Source: PHAA01 sp964494735 (GTDB lineage Bacteria > Bacillota > Syntrophomonadia > Syntrophomonadales > Syntrophomonadaceae). From it: a DNA stretch of 64,000 bases. Each line of letters starts with the position of its first letter. Within the stretch, counting starts at the first letter, position 1. Below are positions 34,352 to 43,768 of the stretch, piece by piece. The DNA is taken from positions 1 to 64,000 of the forward strand of contig CAZBSD010000008.1 in NCBI GenBank assembly GCA_964494735.1. The letters run 5' to 3'. The notes under the pieces were generated by a model, which was given only the letters and a program-made list of their open reading frames with translations, did not search any database and was not told where the DNA came from. The translations under genes and the position numbers were made by a program.

Positions 34352-36807
34352 GGTGATGACCTCCTGGCTCTTCTTCTGGGTCCCCCCAGGGATCCATGAG
34401 CTGGCTGGATAGTTCCCGCCCAACGGGAGGCTCCCCGCGTGCCCCACTCATTGAGCTGGCGGTTGACCCGGTAGTGAAGGCTGTCCGCCGGAAATTCTCC
34501 GTTCTCCTTTCTTTCTCCGGCAGCGATGCCGGTCAGGATCTCCAGTCCCTCATTCACGTGCCGCACCGCCCAGATATTGAACTTCCGGGCTCGGACCGCA
34601 GCGATAACGTCCTCGTCCAGCATCAGATTGCGGACATTCTGCCAGGGGATGATTACTCCCTGCTGGCCGTCCAAACCACGTTTTTGGCACACCCGGAAAA
34701 ATCCTTCAATTTTATAATTGACGCCGCCCACCGGCTGTATCTCTCCGTTCTGGTTGACTGAGCCAGTGACCGCGATGCTTTGGCTCAGGGGTACATCAGC
34801 CAGGCTGGAGAGAAGCGCATATAGTTCCGCACTGGAGGCACTGTCACCTTCTATCCCGGCATAACTCTGTTCAATGGTGAGGCTGGCGGATAGGGAGAGG
34901 GGCTTGTCCTGGGCATACTGCGCCCCCAGGTAGCCATTCAAGGTAAGTACCCCCTTGCTGTGGATGCTGCCGCTGAGATGAATCTCCCTTTCGATGTTGA
35001 CCAGACCTTTCTCGCCCATAAAGGTTTTGGCGGTAATACGAACCGGTTTACCGAATTGGTGGTCCCCTACCTGGTAAACCGCCAGTCCGTTCAATTGCCC
35101 CACCTTGGCACCGTAGACATCGATCATGATGGTACCTTGTTCGATGTACTCCTGCAATCTCTCTTCGATCATCGCGGAGCGGTCCCGTTTTTCAGCGATA
35201 GCCCGACGCACGTGGCGGCGATCCACCATTTCCTCCCTATCATAGCCGGCCCAGCAGTTGGCTTCATAGATGATCTCCACCAGTTTGTTGAACAAGGTAC
35301 TCAGTTTATCCTGGTCGTCGGCCATACGGCTGCCGTAGTCTACCACCTGGGCTACCGCCCCGGGCCTGAAATGGCGCAGCTTTTTGTTGGTGCAGACCGA
35401 GCTTATGAAACGGGCGTAGTCTCTGGTGTTGGCCGGGGTACGGTCCATATCGATATCAAAATCAGCTTTGATCTTAAAGAGCTTCTGGAACTCTTCGTCA
35501 TATTGATAGAGAAGATAATAATACTGGGGATCGCCGATCAATATGACCTTGAGATCGATGGGGATGGCTTCAGGTTCCAGGGTCTCGGCGTTACCCAGGC
35601 CGAAGGTCTTGCTCAGACTCTCCACCACGATCTCATTATTTTTTAGAACGCGTTTGAGCTTATCCCAGACGTAGAAATTCTTGATAATATCATAGACGTT
35701 CATGACCAGGTAACCGCCGTTGGCTTTGTGGATGGAACCGGCTCTGATCCTGGAAAAATCGGTGGTCAATACCCCAAATTCGCTCTCGAATTCGATCTGC
35801 CCAAACAGACTGGTATAACTGGGATTGGTCTCGTAAATGACCGGGGCGTTTTGCAGGGCGGCGTTGTCGACTATCAGGTTCACCTGGTATCTTCTCAGCA
35901 ATGCCCTTTTGTCCATGCGCCGCAGCAGGTTCATGGGGGAATCGTCGTCGCTGGACTTGAATAACTCCAAATTATCCAGGATATCCGCCTGCACATCAGC
36001 CAGGTATTGCATCACCTCCGGCAACTGGGCATACTTCTGTTCCGTAGCGGCAAAGCCGGGTGACGCTACCTGCCGGGCGGTGTCCAACTCCAACTCTCTC
36101 AGTTTTTCCTTCAGTTCTTTATCCAAATCCCGGTATTGGCGGAAGGAGTCGTTGATGCGATCCTGGACCGCAGCGCTTTTCTTCATCAGTTCAGCCCGTT
36201 CGTCATCGGGAAGGGCCAGGAATTCGTCCTGGTTCATATGGGTCCCGTCCTCTTTTAAAGGTATACTGTTGACGCCGGACTGGGTGCGCTGGATGGTAAA
36301 TCCAAAGACGCGGGCCTCGGCTTCCAAACGGACATAGAGCAGATTGCCCTCTTCCACGAATTTGTTGACCAGGGCCGCTTTTTGCAGTTCGAAGGTCTCA
36401 TTCTCAAAAGCCTTGCCTATATTCTTGGCGAAATCGTCCATGGCGGTGGCTACGTCCTGGCGGAACCGCTGGCCCCAGCCGGCCGGCAGACTCAACGCAA
36501 TCGGGCATTCATGCTCTTTGAAATTGTTCACGTAACACCAATCATTCGGCACCGGCTCGGCACTGGCCTTTTTGTTGAGCATCTCCCTGGCCAGGGTGGT
36601 CTTGCCGGTGCCAAAATACCCGGCCAGATAAACATTGTAGCCTTCGTTCTTGATGTCCATGGCAAACCCCAGGGACCGCACGGCCCGCTCCTGGCCGATG
36701 ATACCCTGCAAGGGATCTATATCTGCGGTGCTGGTGAACCTGAAAGTTGACGGTTGACAGGTTCTGGCCAGGTCTCTGGGTTTAAGTCTGAATTGATTGA
36801 TATCCAA
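34348..36807 (-). CDS. Lon-like ATP-dependent protease (LonB/AAA_32 type)
   Basis: This 819-residue protein has an N-terminal AAA+ module with Walker A GYFGTGKTTLA near residues 63-73. A long coiled insertion (about 170-260) is followed by a second ATPase half containing ANGGYLVMNVYDIIKNF. The C-terminal Lon protease domain has its Ser-Lys dyad: S656 in EGDSASSAE and K699 in PVGGVNYKIEGF, 43 residues apart as in Lon. The start is TTG with GGAGG eight to nine bases upstream. The last 30 residues are basic, low-complexity sequence without a family match. It is expected to degrade cytoplasmic or damaged proteins. The following lipoprotein is translationally coupled. Confidence 0.92.
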   Translation of the reverse strand: MDINQFRLKPRDLARTCQPSTFRFTSTADIDPLQGIIGQERAVRSLGFAMDIKNEGYNVYLAGYFGTGKTTLAREMLNKKASAEPVPNDWCYVNNFKEHECPIALSLPAGWGQRFRQDVATAMDDFAKNIGKAFENETFELQKAALVNKFVEEGNLLYVRLEAEARVFGFTIQRTQSGVNSIPLKEDGTHMNQDEFLALPDDERAELMKKSAAVQDRINDSFRQYRDLDKELKEKLRELELDTARQVASPGFAATEQKYAQLPEVMQYLADVQADILDNLELFKSSDDDSPMNLLRRMDKRALLRRYQVNLIVDNAALQNAPVIYETNPSYTSLFGQIEFESEFGVLTTDFSRIRAGSIHKANGGYLVMNVYDIIKNFYVWDKLKRVLKNNEIVVESLSKTFGLGNAETLEPEAIPIDLKVILIGDPQYYYLLYQYDEEFQKLFKIKADFDIDMDRTPANTRDYARFISSVCTNKKLRHFRPGAVAQVVDYGSRMADDQDKLSTLFNKLVEIIYEANCWAGYDREEMVDRRHVRRAIAEKRDRSAMIEERLQEYIEQGTIMIDVYGAKVGQLNGLAVYQVGDHQFGKPVRITAKTFMGEKGLVNIEREIHLSGSIHSKGVLTLNGYLGAQYAQDKPLSLSASLTIEQSYAGIEGDSASSAELYALLSSLADVPLSQSIAVTGSVNQNGEIQPVGGVNYKIEGFFRVCQKRGLDGQQGVIIPWQNVRNLMLDEDVIAAVRARKFNIWAVRHVNEGLEILTGIAAGERKENGEFPADSLHYRVNRQLNEWGTRGASRWAGTIQPAHGSLGGPRRRARRSSP

Positions 36808-36847
36808 GCTGCGGCACCTCCAGGTCTTTATTGATTGACTGGCTCAT

Positions 36848-37681
36848 CTATTGGAACAGGAACTTCATGCCCGTTTCACCCTTTACGACCTTGGAGCCCA
36901 GTTCGTTAAACAGTCTGGCGGCGGCACGGAAACCGGTGCAGTGGGCCACAACCAGGCGGTCAATGTCTAGCCGCCGCAGGGTTTGTATGGTCTGATCGAT
37001 GCGGCTCTCGGTGGCGTTCATCAGGTGAGTGCCACCGACATAAGCCAGAATCTTGGACTTGCCGGTGATCTTCTGGGCTTGTCTGATAATGTTTAAAAAC
37101 CCGGCATGGGCGCAGCCGCTTATTACCAGCAGACCGTCGGGCAGATCCACCACTAGTGCCATATCGTCTTCCAGATGATCGGGTTGGATTTGACCGTTTA
37201 CCTCTACCTTGAAATCACCGCCCACATCCTCAAAATCATGATATCGCGGTATCTCACCGCTGATATAGACCCCGGGCCACATCTCCCACCACTGATCATG
37301 GAAAACGAAATTCGCGCCGGCTTTCTCCAGCTCGGTTGAGGTGAAGGGGGTGCCGATTTGCTTAAACCCTCCCTTATCCAGAGGCAGCATGCGGGGTAGG
37401 AACAACCGGGGATGAGCCAATATCCGTTTGGGGCCATACAGTTTGAGCAGAGGCAGCAGGGCCCCGGTATGGTCGAAATGCCCATGGCTTATGACCACAT
37501 CCTCGATTTCAGCCAGATTTATTCCCAGTACCTGGCTGTTGTGAAACAAGGCTTGTTCACTGCCGGTGTCGAATAACAAGTGTCGGCCGTCGATTTCGAG
37601 CCAACAAGCAAATCCGTACTCCCCCATCAACCCCGGGGTGGGGGTGGTATTCTCAACCAGGATGGTTACCTTCACCTGCAT
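36848..37681 (-). CDS. MBL-fold metallo-hydrolase (YmaE/MptA-synthase-like group)
   Basis: This 277-residue metallo-beta-lactamase-fold enzyme has the metal motif SHGHFDHTG near residues 65-73, a preceding LLFDTGSE strand, CAHAGFLNII with a histidine ligand near 192, and YVGGTHL and VAHCTGF further on. The subgroup starting ILVENTTPTPGLMGEYGFACWLE is often annotated as 7,8-dihydropterin-6-methyl-4-(beta-D-ribofuranosyl)aminobenzene-phosphate synthase by similarity to archaeal enzymes. In a bacterium that specific role is doubtful. The gene is upstream of and in line with the Lon-like gene, 40 bases apart. Substrate unknown. Confidence 0.85.
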   Translation of the reverse strand: MQVKVTILVENTTPTPGLMGEYGFACWLEIDGRHLLFDTGSEQALFHNSQVLGINLAEIEDVVISHGHFDHTGALLPLLKLYGPKRILAHPRLFLPRMLPLDKGGFKQIGTPFTSTELEKAGANFVFHDQWWEMWPGVYISGEIPRYHDFEDVGGDFKVEVNGQIQPDHLEDDMALVVDLPDGLLVISGCAHAGFLNIIRQAQKITGKSKILAYVGGTHLMNATESRIDQTIQTLRRLDIDRLVVAHCTGFRAAARLFNELGSKVVKGETGMKFLFQ

Positions 37682-37772
37682 TATTCACATCCCTTTCATT
37701 GATTCAATTATTAGTTATTTATTTCGGCAACTCCTGCCGAGCTCCTCTTTTCGACCCGTAGTCCCGAACAAT

Positions 37773-37815
37773 AAAAAAAGATTAGCGGCCGGGGCAAGAA
37801 ATTATCCCGTACCGC
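37773..37815 (-). terminator. Terminator after the GGDEF/HD-GYP gene
   Basis: GCGG..GGGG (37785-37794) pairs with CCC..CCGC (37806-37815) across a small internal mismatch. On the minus strand a run of seven T follows (37779-37773). It lies 33 bases beyond the stop of the receptor gene. Confidence 0.7.
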
Positions 37816-37847
37816 TCTCTTCTGGTATGTCAGTGCTTGTCCTGTAT

Positions 37848-40415
37848 CTAGCTCACTACCTTGATGTTCTGCTGACTGTCAACCTTTATGACTCCCTCCT
37901 TGACCAGCTTGACGAAGATGTTGGCCAGCAGCGGATCAAACTGGGTGCCTATGTTGTTCTCGATCTCCGTCAGAGCGGCAGTAACACTCAGGCCCTTGCG
38001 ATAAGGCCGGTTGGAGGTCATGGCATCAAAAGCGTCAGCGATGGCCAGGCATCGGGCTGCCAACGGGATATTTTCGCAGCGCAAGCCGCGCGGATAGCCC
38101 TTCCCGTCCCATCGTTCATGGTGGCCGATAACGGCTGGGATCACATGGTTCATGGAGGGAAGATGTTTGATGATGGTTATGGACATCTCTACATGCTGCT
38201 TGACTATATCAAACTCTTCGTTGGTAAGGCGCCCGGTCTTGGTGAGTATGTGTTCCGGTATGCCAATCTTGCCGATGTCGTGCAGCAAACCTGCCTCCTG
38301 GATGAGCTCCACATGTGATTTATCCAGGGAAAGTTTGCTGGCCAGGACGGTGGCGTACTCGGCTACCTTCTGGGAATGACCGAATGTATAATGATCCTTG
38401 GCGTCGATGGCCGCTGTAAGCGCATATATGGTGGCGGCAAAATTCGGTTTCATGGCGCCGTTGTGAGTTATGTCACCCATAGCCGCCGTTTCGCCGAGCC
38501 TGATTTCGGGGGTGTAGATGACAGTCTTATTCTTGCCGGAATTTTTTGCGGTATACATGGCTATATCTGACCGTTTCAAAAGTTCTTCAGTAGTAGGGGC
38601 CGCATATGGGTAAGTACAGACTCCTATGCTGGCGGTCAGGAAGCGTTGGGTCACATCATTCATGCTGAAGAAGGTCTTTTCGATATCCATCCGGATTTTC
38701 TCGGCCAGGTCATAAGCCATCTTGGTACCACAGCGGGGCAGCAGCACCGTAAATTCCTCTCCGCCGTAACGGCAGACGATACCCTTCTGGCCCACATTGC
38801 GCATAAGAATGGAGGCCACTGTCTCCAGCGCGTTGTCGCCTTCCACGTGGCCGTAAAGGTCGTTGAAGAGCTTAAACAGGTCCAGGTCGATCATCAGCAG
38901 CGACAATTCCCCCGATCCGAGTTTTTCCACTTCCTCACTTAAGGCTCGGTGAAAATAGCGGTGATTGTGCAGCTTGGTCAGGCTGTCGGTCATTGCCTCG
39001 GTTTGGGAGCGGTTAAAAAGGCGGGCATTATCCAGGGCAACTCCCGTGGAAGCGCCCAAATAGGTCAATAAATCCAAATCATCCATGCTATATGCTGAAT
39101 TATCATGCTTGCGGGTTAGCATCATCATGCCTATCAATTCGGAGCGACTCTTGATGGGGATTGTCACCTCGACCCCTAATTCATTCAGGGTGCGTTTTTC
39201 CTTGTCCCACATGGACTTAAAGAAAGGCAGAGACTGCAGCTCACTTCGTGACAAACTGGGATGGTCAGCTTCAAACCACAGCACAATAGGATTGTCGGCG
39301 GGGATATTTATATCTGGCCTAAATATCTGAGCAGAGCTGTGAAATATCTGATAGCTGTCCTTCTCCTCATCCTTCATCAACAACAGTACGCTGTTGGTTC
39401 TTATTGCCTGTTGCACCGATTCGATCAACAGGTCGGCGATGTTGTGCAGGTCCAGATTATTGGAGATGATCAGGCTAAAATTGCGCAAAGCTTGGCGGCG
39501 CATATATTCGGCCCGTGAAAATATTCGGTCAACAAAAGTACCGGTGAGTTTGTATAGTGGTTGGAATATAAAAGCCACAGCTAATGCACTCAATGCCGAA
39601 AAGTAAATAAATCCATCACCATAAAACTGGTTAGCATTATGCTGTATGTAAATTACCACGTAGACGTATGCGACCGTAATCATCAAAGCGAAAATAGAAT
39701 ATGCTATTCCTCGCGAGATTATGAAACGGAGTTCTAACATACGGTACTTGTATATGGATATGGTCATTAAAATAGCATTTATGAGGCAGGCCAAGACCGC
39801 AACAGGATATTTATGAAGGGCTAGTGAGTTTATAAGCGTTCCCACGAACATAATCGAAATGCCGATTATTATTAATCCAATCTGGTCGTACAAGATGTTT
39901 CCACTCTTAACGCTCTTCCATGCTTTCACGATTATAACTAGAATCATGATGAACATTAGTGAAAACAACACGGATGCTATCGGCCCTATTGTATAGACGA
40001 ATTCCACCCCTGTAAAAATGCGTCCGAAAATTGCTATATCATATTTCATCACTACTGAGTCAATTATCACATAACCGAGAAGATCAATGATTATCGATCC
40101 AGCTGCTATCAAGCCCCAAAAAGTTAGGCTATAAATGTTGGTGGTTCCAGTATAAACCGCTACGAAAAGATAGATTAAGAAAGGAGTAGCCAGCATACCG
40201 ACAATCATTATCCGATGCCAGAATAATACTCCTGGAAAAAACTCCATCTGCATGAGTATTGCCGGAGCAGTCCACACCACAAGACCGACCAATACCGCAA
40301 TGAAATTTCTTATATGAGTATCTTTTTTGGACAAAGAAAAGATCAGCAGCAATAGGCAATAGCTCAATAATGCCACTGTTGGTATAACGGAAGAAACCAG
40401 TTCTAGAAGGGGCAT
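37848..40415 (-). CDS. Membrane GAF-GGDEF-HD-GYP cyclic-di-GMP receptor enzyme
   Basis: This 855-residue protein has seven or eight N-terminal membrane helices (to about residue 260), a GAF-like domain (about 310-450), a GGDEF domain with the active-site variant RYGGEEF, and a C-terminal HD-GYP domain. The HD-GYP domain has LLHDIGKIGIPEHIL and HHERWDGKGYPRGL. GGEEF is a catalytically competent signature and all HD-GYP metal ligands seem present, so both synthesis and breakdown of cyclic-di-GMP are plausible. Its ATG overlaps the stop of the GH3-like gene by one base, so the two are cotranslated. The helical N-terminus resembles the 7TM sensory modules of histidine kinases, suggesting a membrane-soluble ligand. 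Confidence 0.9.
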   Translation of the reverse strand: MPLLELVSSVIPTVALLSYCLLLLIFSLSKKDTHIRNFIAVLVGLVVWTAPAILMQMEFFPGVLFWHRIMIVGMLATPFLIYLFVAVYTGTTNIYSLTFWGLIAAGSIIIDLLGYVIIDSVVMKYDIAIFGRIFTGVEFVYTIGPIASVLFSLMFIMILVIIVKAWKSVKSGNILYDQIGLIIIGISIMFVGTLINSLALHKYPVAVLACLINAILMTISIYKYRMLELRFIISRGIAYSIFALMITVAYVYVVIYIQHNANQFYGDGFIYFSALSALAVAFIFQPLYKLTGTFVDRIFSRAEYMRRQALRNFSLIISNNLDLHNIADLLIESVQQAIRTNSVLLLMKDEEKDSYQIFHSSAQIFRPDINIPADNPIVLWFEADHPSLSRSELQSLPFFKSMWDKEKRTLNELGVEVTIPIKSRSELIGMMMLTRKHDNSAYSMDDLDLLTYLGASTGVALDNARLFNRSQTEAMTDSLTKLHNHRYFHRALSEEVEKLGSGELSLLMIDLDLFKLFNDLYGHVEGDNALETVASILMRNVGQKGIVCRYGGEEFTVLLPRCGTKMAYDLAEKIRMDIEKTFFSMNDVTQRFLTASIGVCTYPYAAPTTEELLKRSDIAMYTAKNSGKNKTVIYTPEIRLGETAAMGDITHNGAMKPNFAATIYALTAAIDAKDHYTFGHSQKVAEYATVLASKLSLDKSHVELIQEAGLLHDIGKIGIPEHILTKTGRLTNEEFDIVKQHVEMSITIIKHLPSMNHVIPAVIGHHERWDGKGYPRGLRCENIPLAARCLAIADAFDAMTSNRPYRKGLSVTAALTEIENNIGTQFDPLLANIFVKLVKEGVIKVDSQQNIKVVS

Positions 40416-42025
40416 CAAGGCACCTCTCTTCTAACGGCGTCGCCGGCTATCTTTAGTATCTCCACCATGTCATAGTGAGAAGGGTTCATACGGCGAATAT
40501 TACGGCCGAATTTGTCCAAGAAACGTCCGATTGAACCACGCGGAATCACGGTGACCTTGAGAGGATCTATCCCTAGTAGAGCCTTTAAGTCTTTGAAGTC
40601 GGAATCTATGTGCCGGAAGTAGATGGACAGGTGATCACAAATTATATCGTGATTAAGCCCTGATCTTGTCCCTTCCAACCCGATTTCAACAAACATGTGC
40701 ACAAAGGTACGGTTGTCGGCGGTAACATCTTTTATTGCGAACCAATCATCGATGTCGAGTTTGGATATGCTTATGGCCTGACTGATAGTGTCCTCCGAGA
40801 CTCTAGTAAACCCTGCGATATCAATGATCGTCGGAAACCTGTCAATATAGGCGAAATGAGGAAGCTGTACGTTTTCATCCTTATTATATAGAGAAACACA
40901 CCGGAAAACGTCCCCGGTGCGGTAGCGGGCAAATGCTCCCCCCTTGAAATTGGAGACAACTAGTTCGTATAGATTGCCTGGGACCAGTTCGTCCATTAAA
41001 TATGTATTGGGTTGGTAGGTCGGATTGTCCAGGTGAGTATCAAATTCGGTTTTGGGGATGAACTCATAAAAATCTACATCTGGATAGAACACCAGTCCAT
41101 CCTTCTTCCATGTCTCAGTAGCTATGCATCCGCACTCCGTTCCCCCGAATAATTCCAACGGCCTGACTCCCCAGTACTCTTCAATCTTAGGCTTGAGACT
41201 AGCGGTATCAGTACCGGTACATGCCAAACCTTTCAAAGTCCATATGTCCTTGGGGCTGATCGGAGTCTTCTCCTGCTTACTATTAAGCCAGGCTTTAAAC
41301 AAACGACTATTCATCCGGGCGGAATTTTTTGTGATTTGGATCCCACCTGAACCACTTCCGGAAACGAAGGACTCCCCCATTTTGGCCACGATACTGCTCA
41401 AGCCAAAGAATAGGTCGATCCCCCTCTGCATCCCCATCTCGAAGCCAATTTTGGTACGTTCACGGAATCCCATCGATTCGGCTTCTGCGGTTGGTGGTAA
41501 AAAGTTTACGGTAAAAGTGTTGGCAACGAGGTGGGGTACCATTCCAGTAAGATAAGGCATAGGAGCCATACCATAAAGGAAGTTTTCTCCTCCTCGCAGA
41601 TTGATATCCCCGCGAGCATGGCTGGTGGCCAATATGATCACGGCCATGATAGAGTTACTGTAGTTCTTGACCATGCCTTCTGAATAGGGAGCTGTTTTTA
41701 TTGGATTTTTGGCCCCTTCCCAAGTTGTCTCAATCCATACCATAGGCTTGGCCGGCAGGGCTGATTCATTTTTGGTCAGGAGGAAATCCGCGTAATCCTC
41801 ATATCTGGACAATGGAACCACATCACGGAATTCATCGATGCTAGACGGCTTTTGGCCTTTCATAATGTGTTTACCCAGTTCACAGTTAGCATACAACTGC
41901 ATCTGTTCCAACATCAGCCGTTGCTGTATATCCATGTATTGGGACATGGAAAGGTCGAGAAATCCGCAATATTCTTGCCAAATAAGGTCATATTGCTTTT
42001 TGCGGAGTTTCTCGTCAAAATTCAC
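40415..42025 (-). CDS. GH3-family acyl-adenylating enzyme
   Basis: I prefer the GTG at 42025 (GGGGGA about seven bases upstream), giving 536 residues. The order of motifs matches the GH3 family (PF03321): CELGKHIMKGQKPSSIDEFRDVVPL near residues 45-70 is the family start. ETTWEGAKNPIKTAPYS replaces the TSGTTxGxxKxIP loop. LELFGGTECG is the second ATP motif, and FARYRTGDVFRC the third. GH3 enzymes adenylate a carboxylate and often transfer it to an amino acid. The phosphate loop is altered (no TSGTTG), so activity may differ. It is coupled to a cyclic-di-GMP enzyme and follows a ThiF-like gene. Confidence 0.78.
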   Translation of the reverse strand: MNFDEKLRKKQYDLIWQEYCGFLDLSMSQYMDIQQRLMLEQMQLYANCELGKHIMKGQKPSSIDEFRDVVPLSRYEDYADFLLTKNESALPAKPMVWIETTWEGAKNPIKTAPYSEGMVKNYSNSIMAVIILATSHARGDINLRGGENFLYGMAPMPYLTGMVPHLVANTFTVNFLPPTAEAESMGFRERTKIGFEMGMQRGIDLFFGLSSIVAKMGESFVSGSGSGGIQITKNSARMNSRLFKAWLNSKQEKTPISPKDIWTLKGLACTGTDTASLKPKIEEYWGVRPLELFGGTECGCIATETWKKDGLVFYPDVDFYEFIPKTEFDTHLDNPTYQPNTYLMDELVPGNLYELVVSNFKGGAFARYRTGDVFRCVSLYNKDENVQLPHFAYIDRFPTIIDIAGFTRVSEDTISQAISISKLDIDDWFAIKDVTADNRTFVHMFVEIGLEGTRSGLNHDIICDHLSIYFRHIDSDFKDLKALLGIDPLKVTVIPRGSIGRFLDKFGRNIRRMNPSHYDMVEILKIAGDAVRREVP

Positions 42026-42530
42026 CGTTGTTCCCCCATACCCCTTTGATGGATTCTTGACAAACGACAAAACAGCGCCATCACCCTGTTTAAGCCGCCC
42101 CCCAGTCCCATATCATTGAGGTTTTTTATTCAATACTATAGTACCGGTATTCCTTGCTTATGTAAGTGAAACAAACCCCTAAAATTAAGCATTGCGTTGA
42201 ATTTAGAATATATGATGAAATATTTAAATACAACAGAAATCGTAATTTTTACCAATATTATTTGGTTTTTGGGTCGTATCTGGACCCTTTTTTATATATA
42301 CGTATTCTAATATCTGTTTCGGAAAATATCTGGATCCTCATATGGGAATAATGACGATCTTTTTATCTGGAAGGCAATAAAAATCGACACCGCCCCTCGT
42401 AATTTCACCAATCTTACCATATTTGTGCAATAACATCTATTGACATATCCCGGAAACCATCCATCCTTTGCCTCTTTGACAATCATCATCACATTATATG
42501 GATTCCATATTTAGACATTTGCGGCCCTGT
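42026..42530. other. AT-rich 505-bp leader region of the GH3/cyclic-di-GMP operon
   Basis: No ORF is credible. The stretch is much more AT-rich than its neighbours. The heptamer TATCTGG occurs at 42277, 42327 and 42364, each followed by A, with a near-copy TATCTGT at 42311. The first two extend to TATCTGGAYCC. These direct repeats could be protein sites controlling the downstream operon. No clear -35/-10 pair was assigned. Confidence 0.4.
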
Positions 42531-43361
42531 CTACTCGATGCCGTTTTTCGCAATCGATCCGATCATAAATTGTCGATCGAATAGATCCAGGTATGTGTAG
42601 CGAGGAGCCTTGACGACATCCTGACGCTGCAACAATATGTTGACTGCCGCACTGGCAGCCATAATAGAAGCCAGGCCAACCCCAATGCTGCAGGTAGGTA
42701 CAGGTCTTATCCCGCTAATTATCTCTTGGAGGGTTTCCATGGTCATTGCTGAGGTGATATAGGAAGGGTTGACGGGCAGGACCTTTTCGGCACCGACGTT
42801 TACAACATCCATCTGATCCAGATCCTTATTTGCAGGCATCCCATTGTATTCCTCCAATGTGACACCATCGGGAGCAAAACTGGTCAACAAGGCGCCAAAA
42901 CCAAGGGCGCCGGCAAAACTGTAATAAATGCCCCTTCTTCTGGCCGCGCGCTGAAGGTAGATGGATTCCTTCCAAGCCCCATAATCCATCTCATCCATGA
43001 CCAGGTCGGCGCCGTTTACAAACCTTTCCGCATCCTGAATATTGGTGATGCCGAAGGTGTCGTAAATGATATGGGCTTCTGGGTTTATAGCCTGGACCGC
43101 CTCATATACTACCTCAACCTTGTAAAGCTCGTTGGTGGCGCCGCAGCAACCGAACTGTCGATTGGTATTGCTAATTTCAAATGTTCCCGGGTCGGTCATT
43201 TTTATATTGCCGATTCCCAGCCTGACCAGTCTTTCCACCAATAGCCCGCCCACACCCCCGACGCCAGCGACTGCAACTGTGACTTTTCTCAGTTGCTCCT
43301 GCTCGGCTTCGGTAAATATTCCTAAATTGCGCATGAATCTATCGCCGTATTTACTGTTCAT
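42531..43361 (-). CDS. ThiF/E1-like adenylyltransferase
   Basis: This 276-residue protein belongs to the ThiF/MoeB/HesA superfamily that adenylates the C-terminus of a small protein or peptide. The nucleotide-binding motif is VAVAGVGGVGGLLVERL near residues 30-46, followed by MTDPGTFEISNTNRQ with the catalytic aspartate and arginine. Family members often bind zinc through two CxxC pairs; none is seen here, only a CC at residue 72-73. ATG start with AAGGA about nine bases upstream. No ThiS/MoaD-like partner ending in GG is adjacent. A 38-codon ORF on the opposite strand lies about 290 bases away. Substrate unknown. Confidence 0.85.
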   Translation of the reverse strand: MNSKYGDRFMRNLGIFTEAEQEQLRKVTVAVAGVGGVGGLLVERLVRLGIGNIKMTDPGTFEISNTNRQFGCCGATNELYKVEVVYEAVQAINPEAHIIYDTFGITNIQDAERFVNGADLVMDEMDYGAWKESIYLQRAARRRGIYYSFAGALGFGALLTSFAPDGVTLEEYNGMPANKDLDQMDVVNVGAEKVLPVNPSYITSAMTMETLQEIISGIRPVPTCSIGVGLASIMAASAAVNILLQRQDVVKAPRYTYLDLFDRQFMIGSIAKNGIE

Positions 43362-43530
43362 AAATGTCCATCCTTTCCGTGAAGTCCGGTTCGCTTTTCC
43401 TGACCTGTCATCTGAGGTTAAAGATTACCGCTTTTCAATGTTAGTATAAAAAGCCATCCTGCTGGAATTTTGGCTCTAGGGGAGACATTTCTACTAAATC
43501 GTCTACTTTCCTGCATTTGAGTGAAATTAT

Positions 43531-43560
43531 TTGTCATACATGCAAAATACTCCATATAAT
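43531..43560 (+). promoter_or_regulatory. Sigma-A promoter facing the 38-codon ORF
   Basis: TTGTCA (43531-43536) and TATAAT (43555-43560) are separated by 18 bases. The expected start is near 43567, giving a leader of about 83 bases that ends in a good ribosome site. Confidence 0.65.
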
Positions 43561-43649
43561 ACCGAGCCGTCTTCTCAGTAAACTGCGGTCAATAGCATAA
43601 AAATACCCCCGATCATCCAAATCAAAAGTGAACGACCGGAGGCCATGAT

Positions 43650-43766
43650 ATGCGATTAAATGTGACTGAGCACCGTATTTGCAATTTCTATGGTTTCAGC
43701 CGCAAAGCGGCTGTTGCGGCGCCGACTCTCAAGGATGCCCGGGTTGTCTGCCTGCGAGGCTTTTAA
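43650..43766 (+). CDS. Possible 38-residue peptide with own promoter
   Basis: ATG 43650 follows GGAGG with seven to eight bases between. The 38 codons (MRLNVTEHRICNFYGFSRK, then an Ala/Val-rich middle and ending CLRGF) stop at 43764-43766, two bases before the convergent stop of the terpene synthase gene. The peptide is basic, has two cysteines and is not strongly hydrophobic. Upstream lies a sigma-A-like promoter. On the DNA a 7-bp hairpin (CAGCCGC-AAA-GCGGCTG, 43697-43713) falls inside the frame. No family recognised. Promoter plus ribosome site make it better than a random ORF, but it could be chance. Confidence 0.4.
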   Translation: MRLNVTEHRICNFYGFSRKAAVAAPTLKDARVVCLRGF

Positions 43767-43768
43767 GT

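Noticed and set aside
36848..37681. Methanopterin-pathway enzyme
   Set aside because: The subgroup resemblance exists, but no other pterin-pathway genes are near and the annotation in bacteria is by similarity only. Called MBL-fold hydrolase instead.
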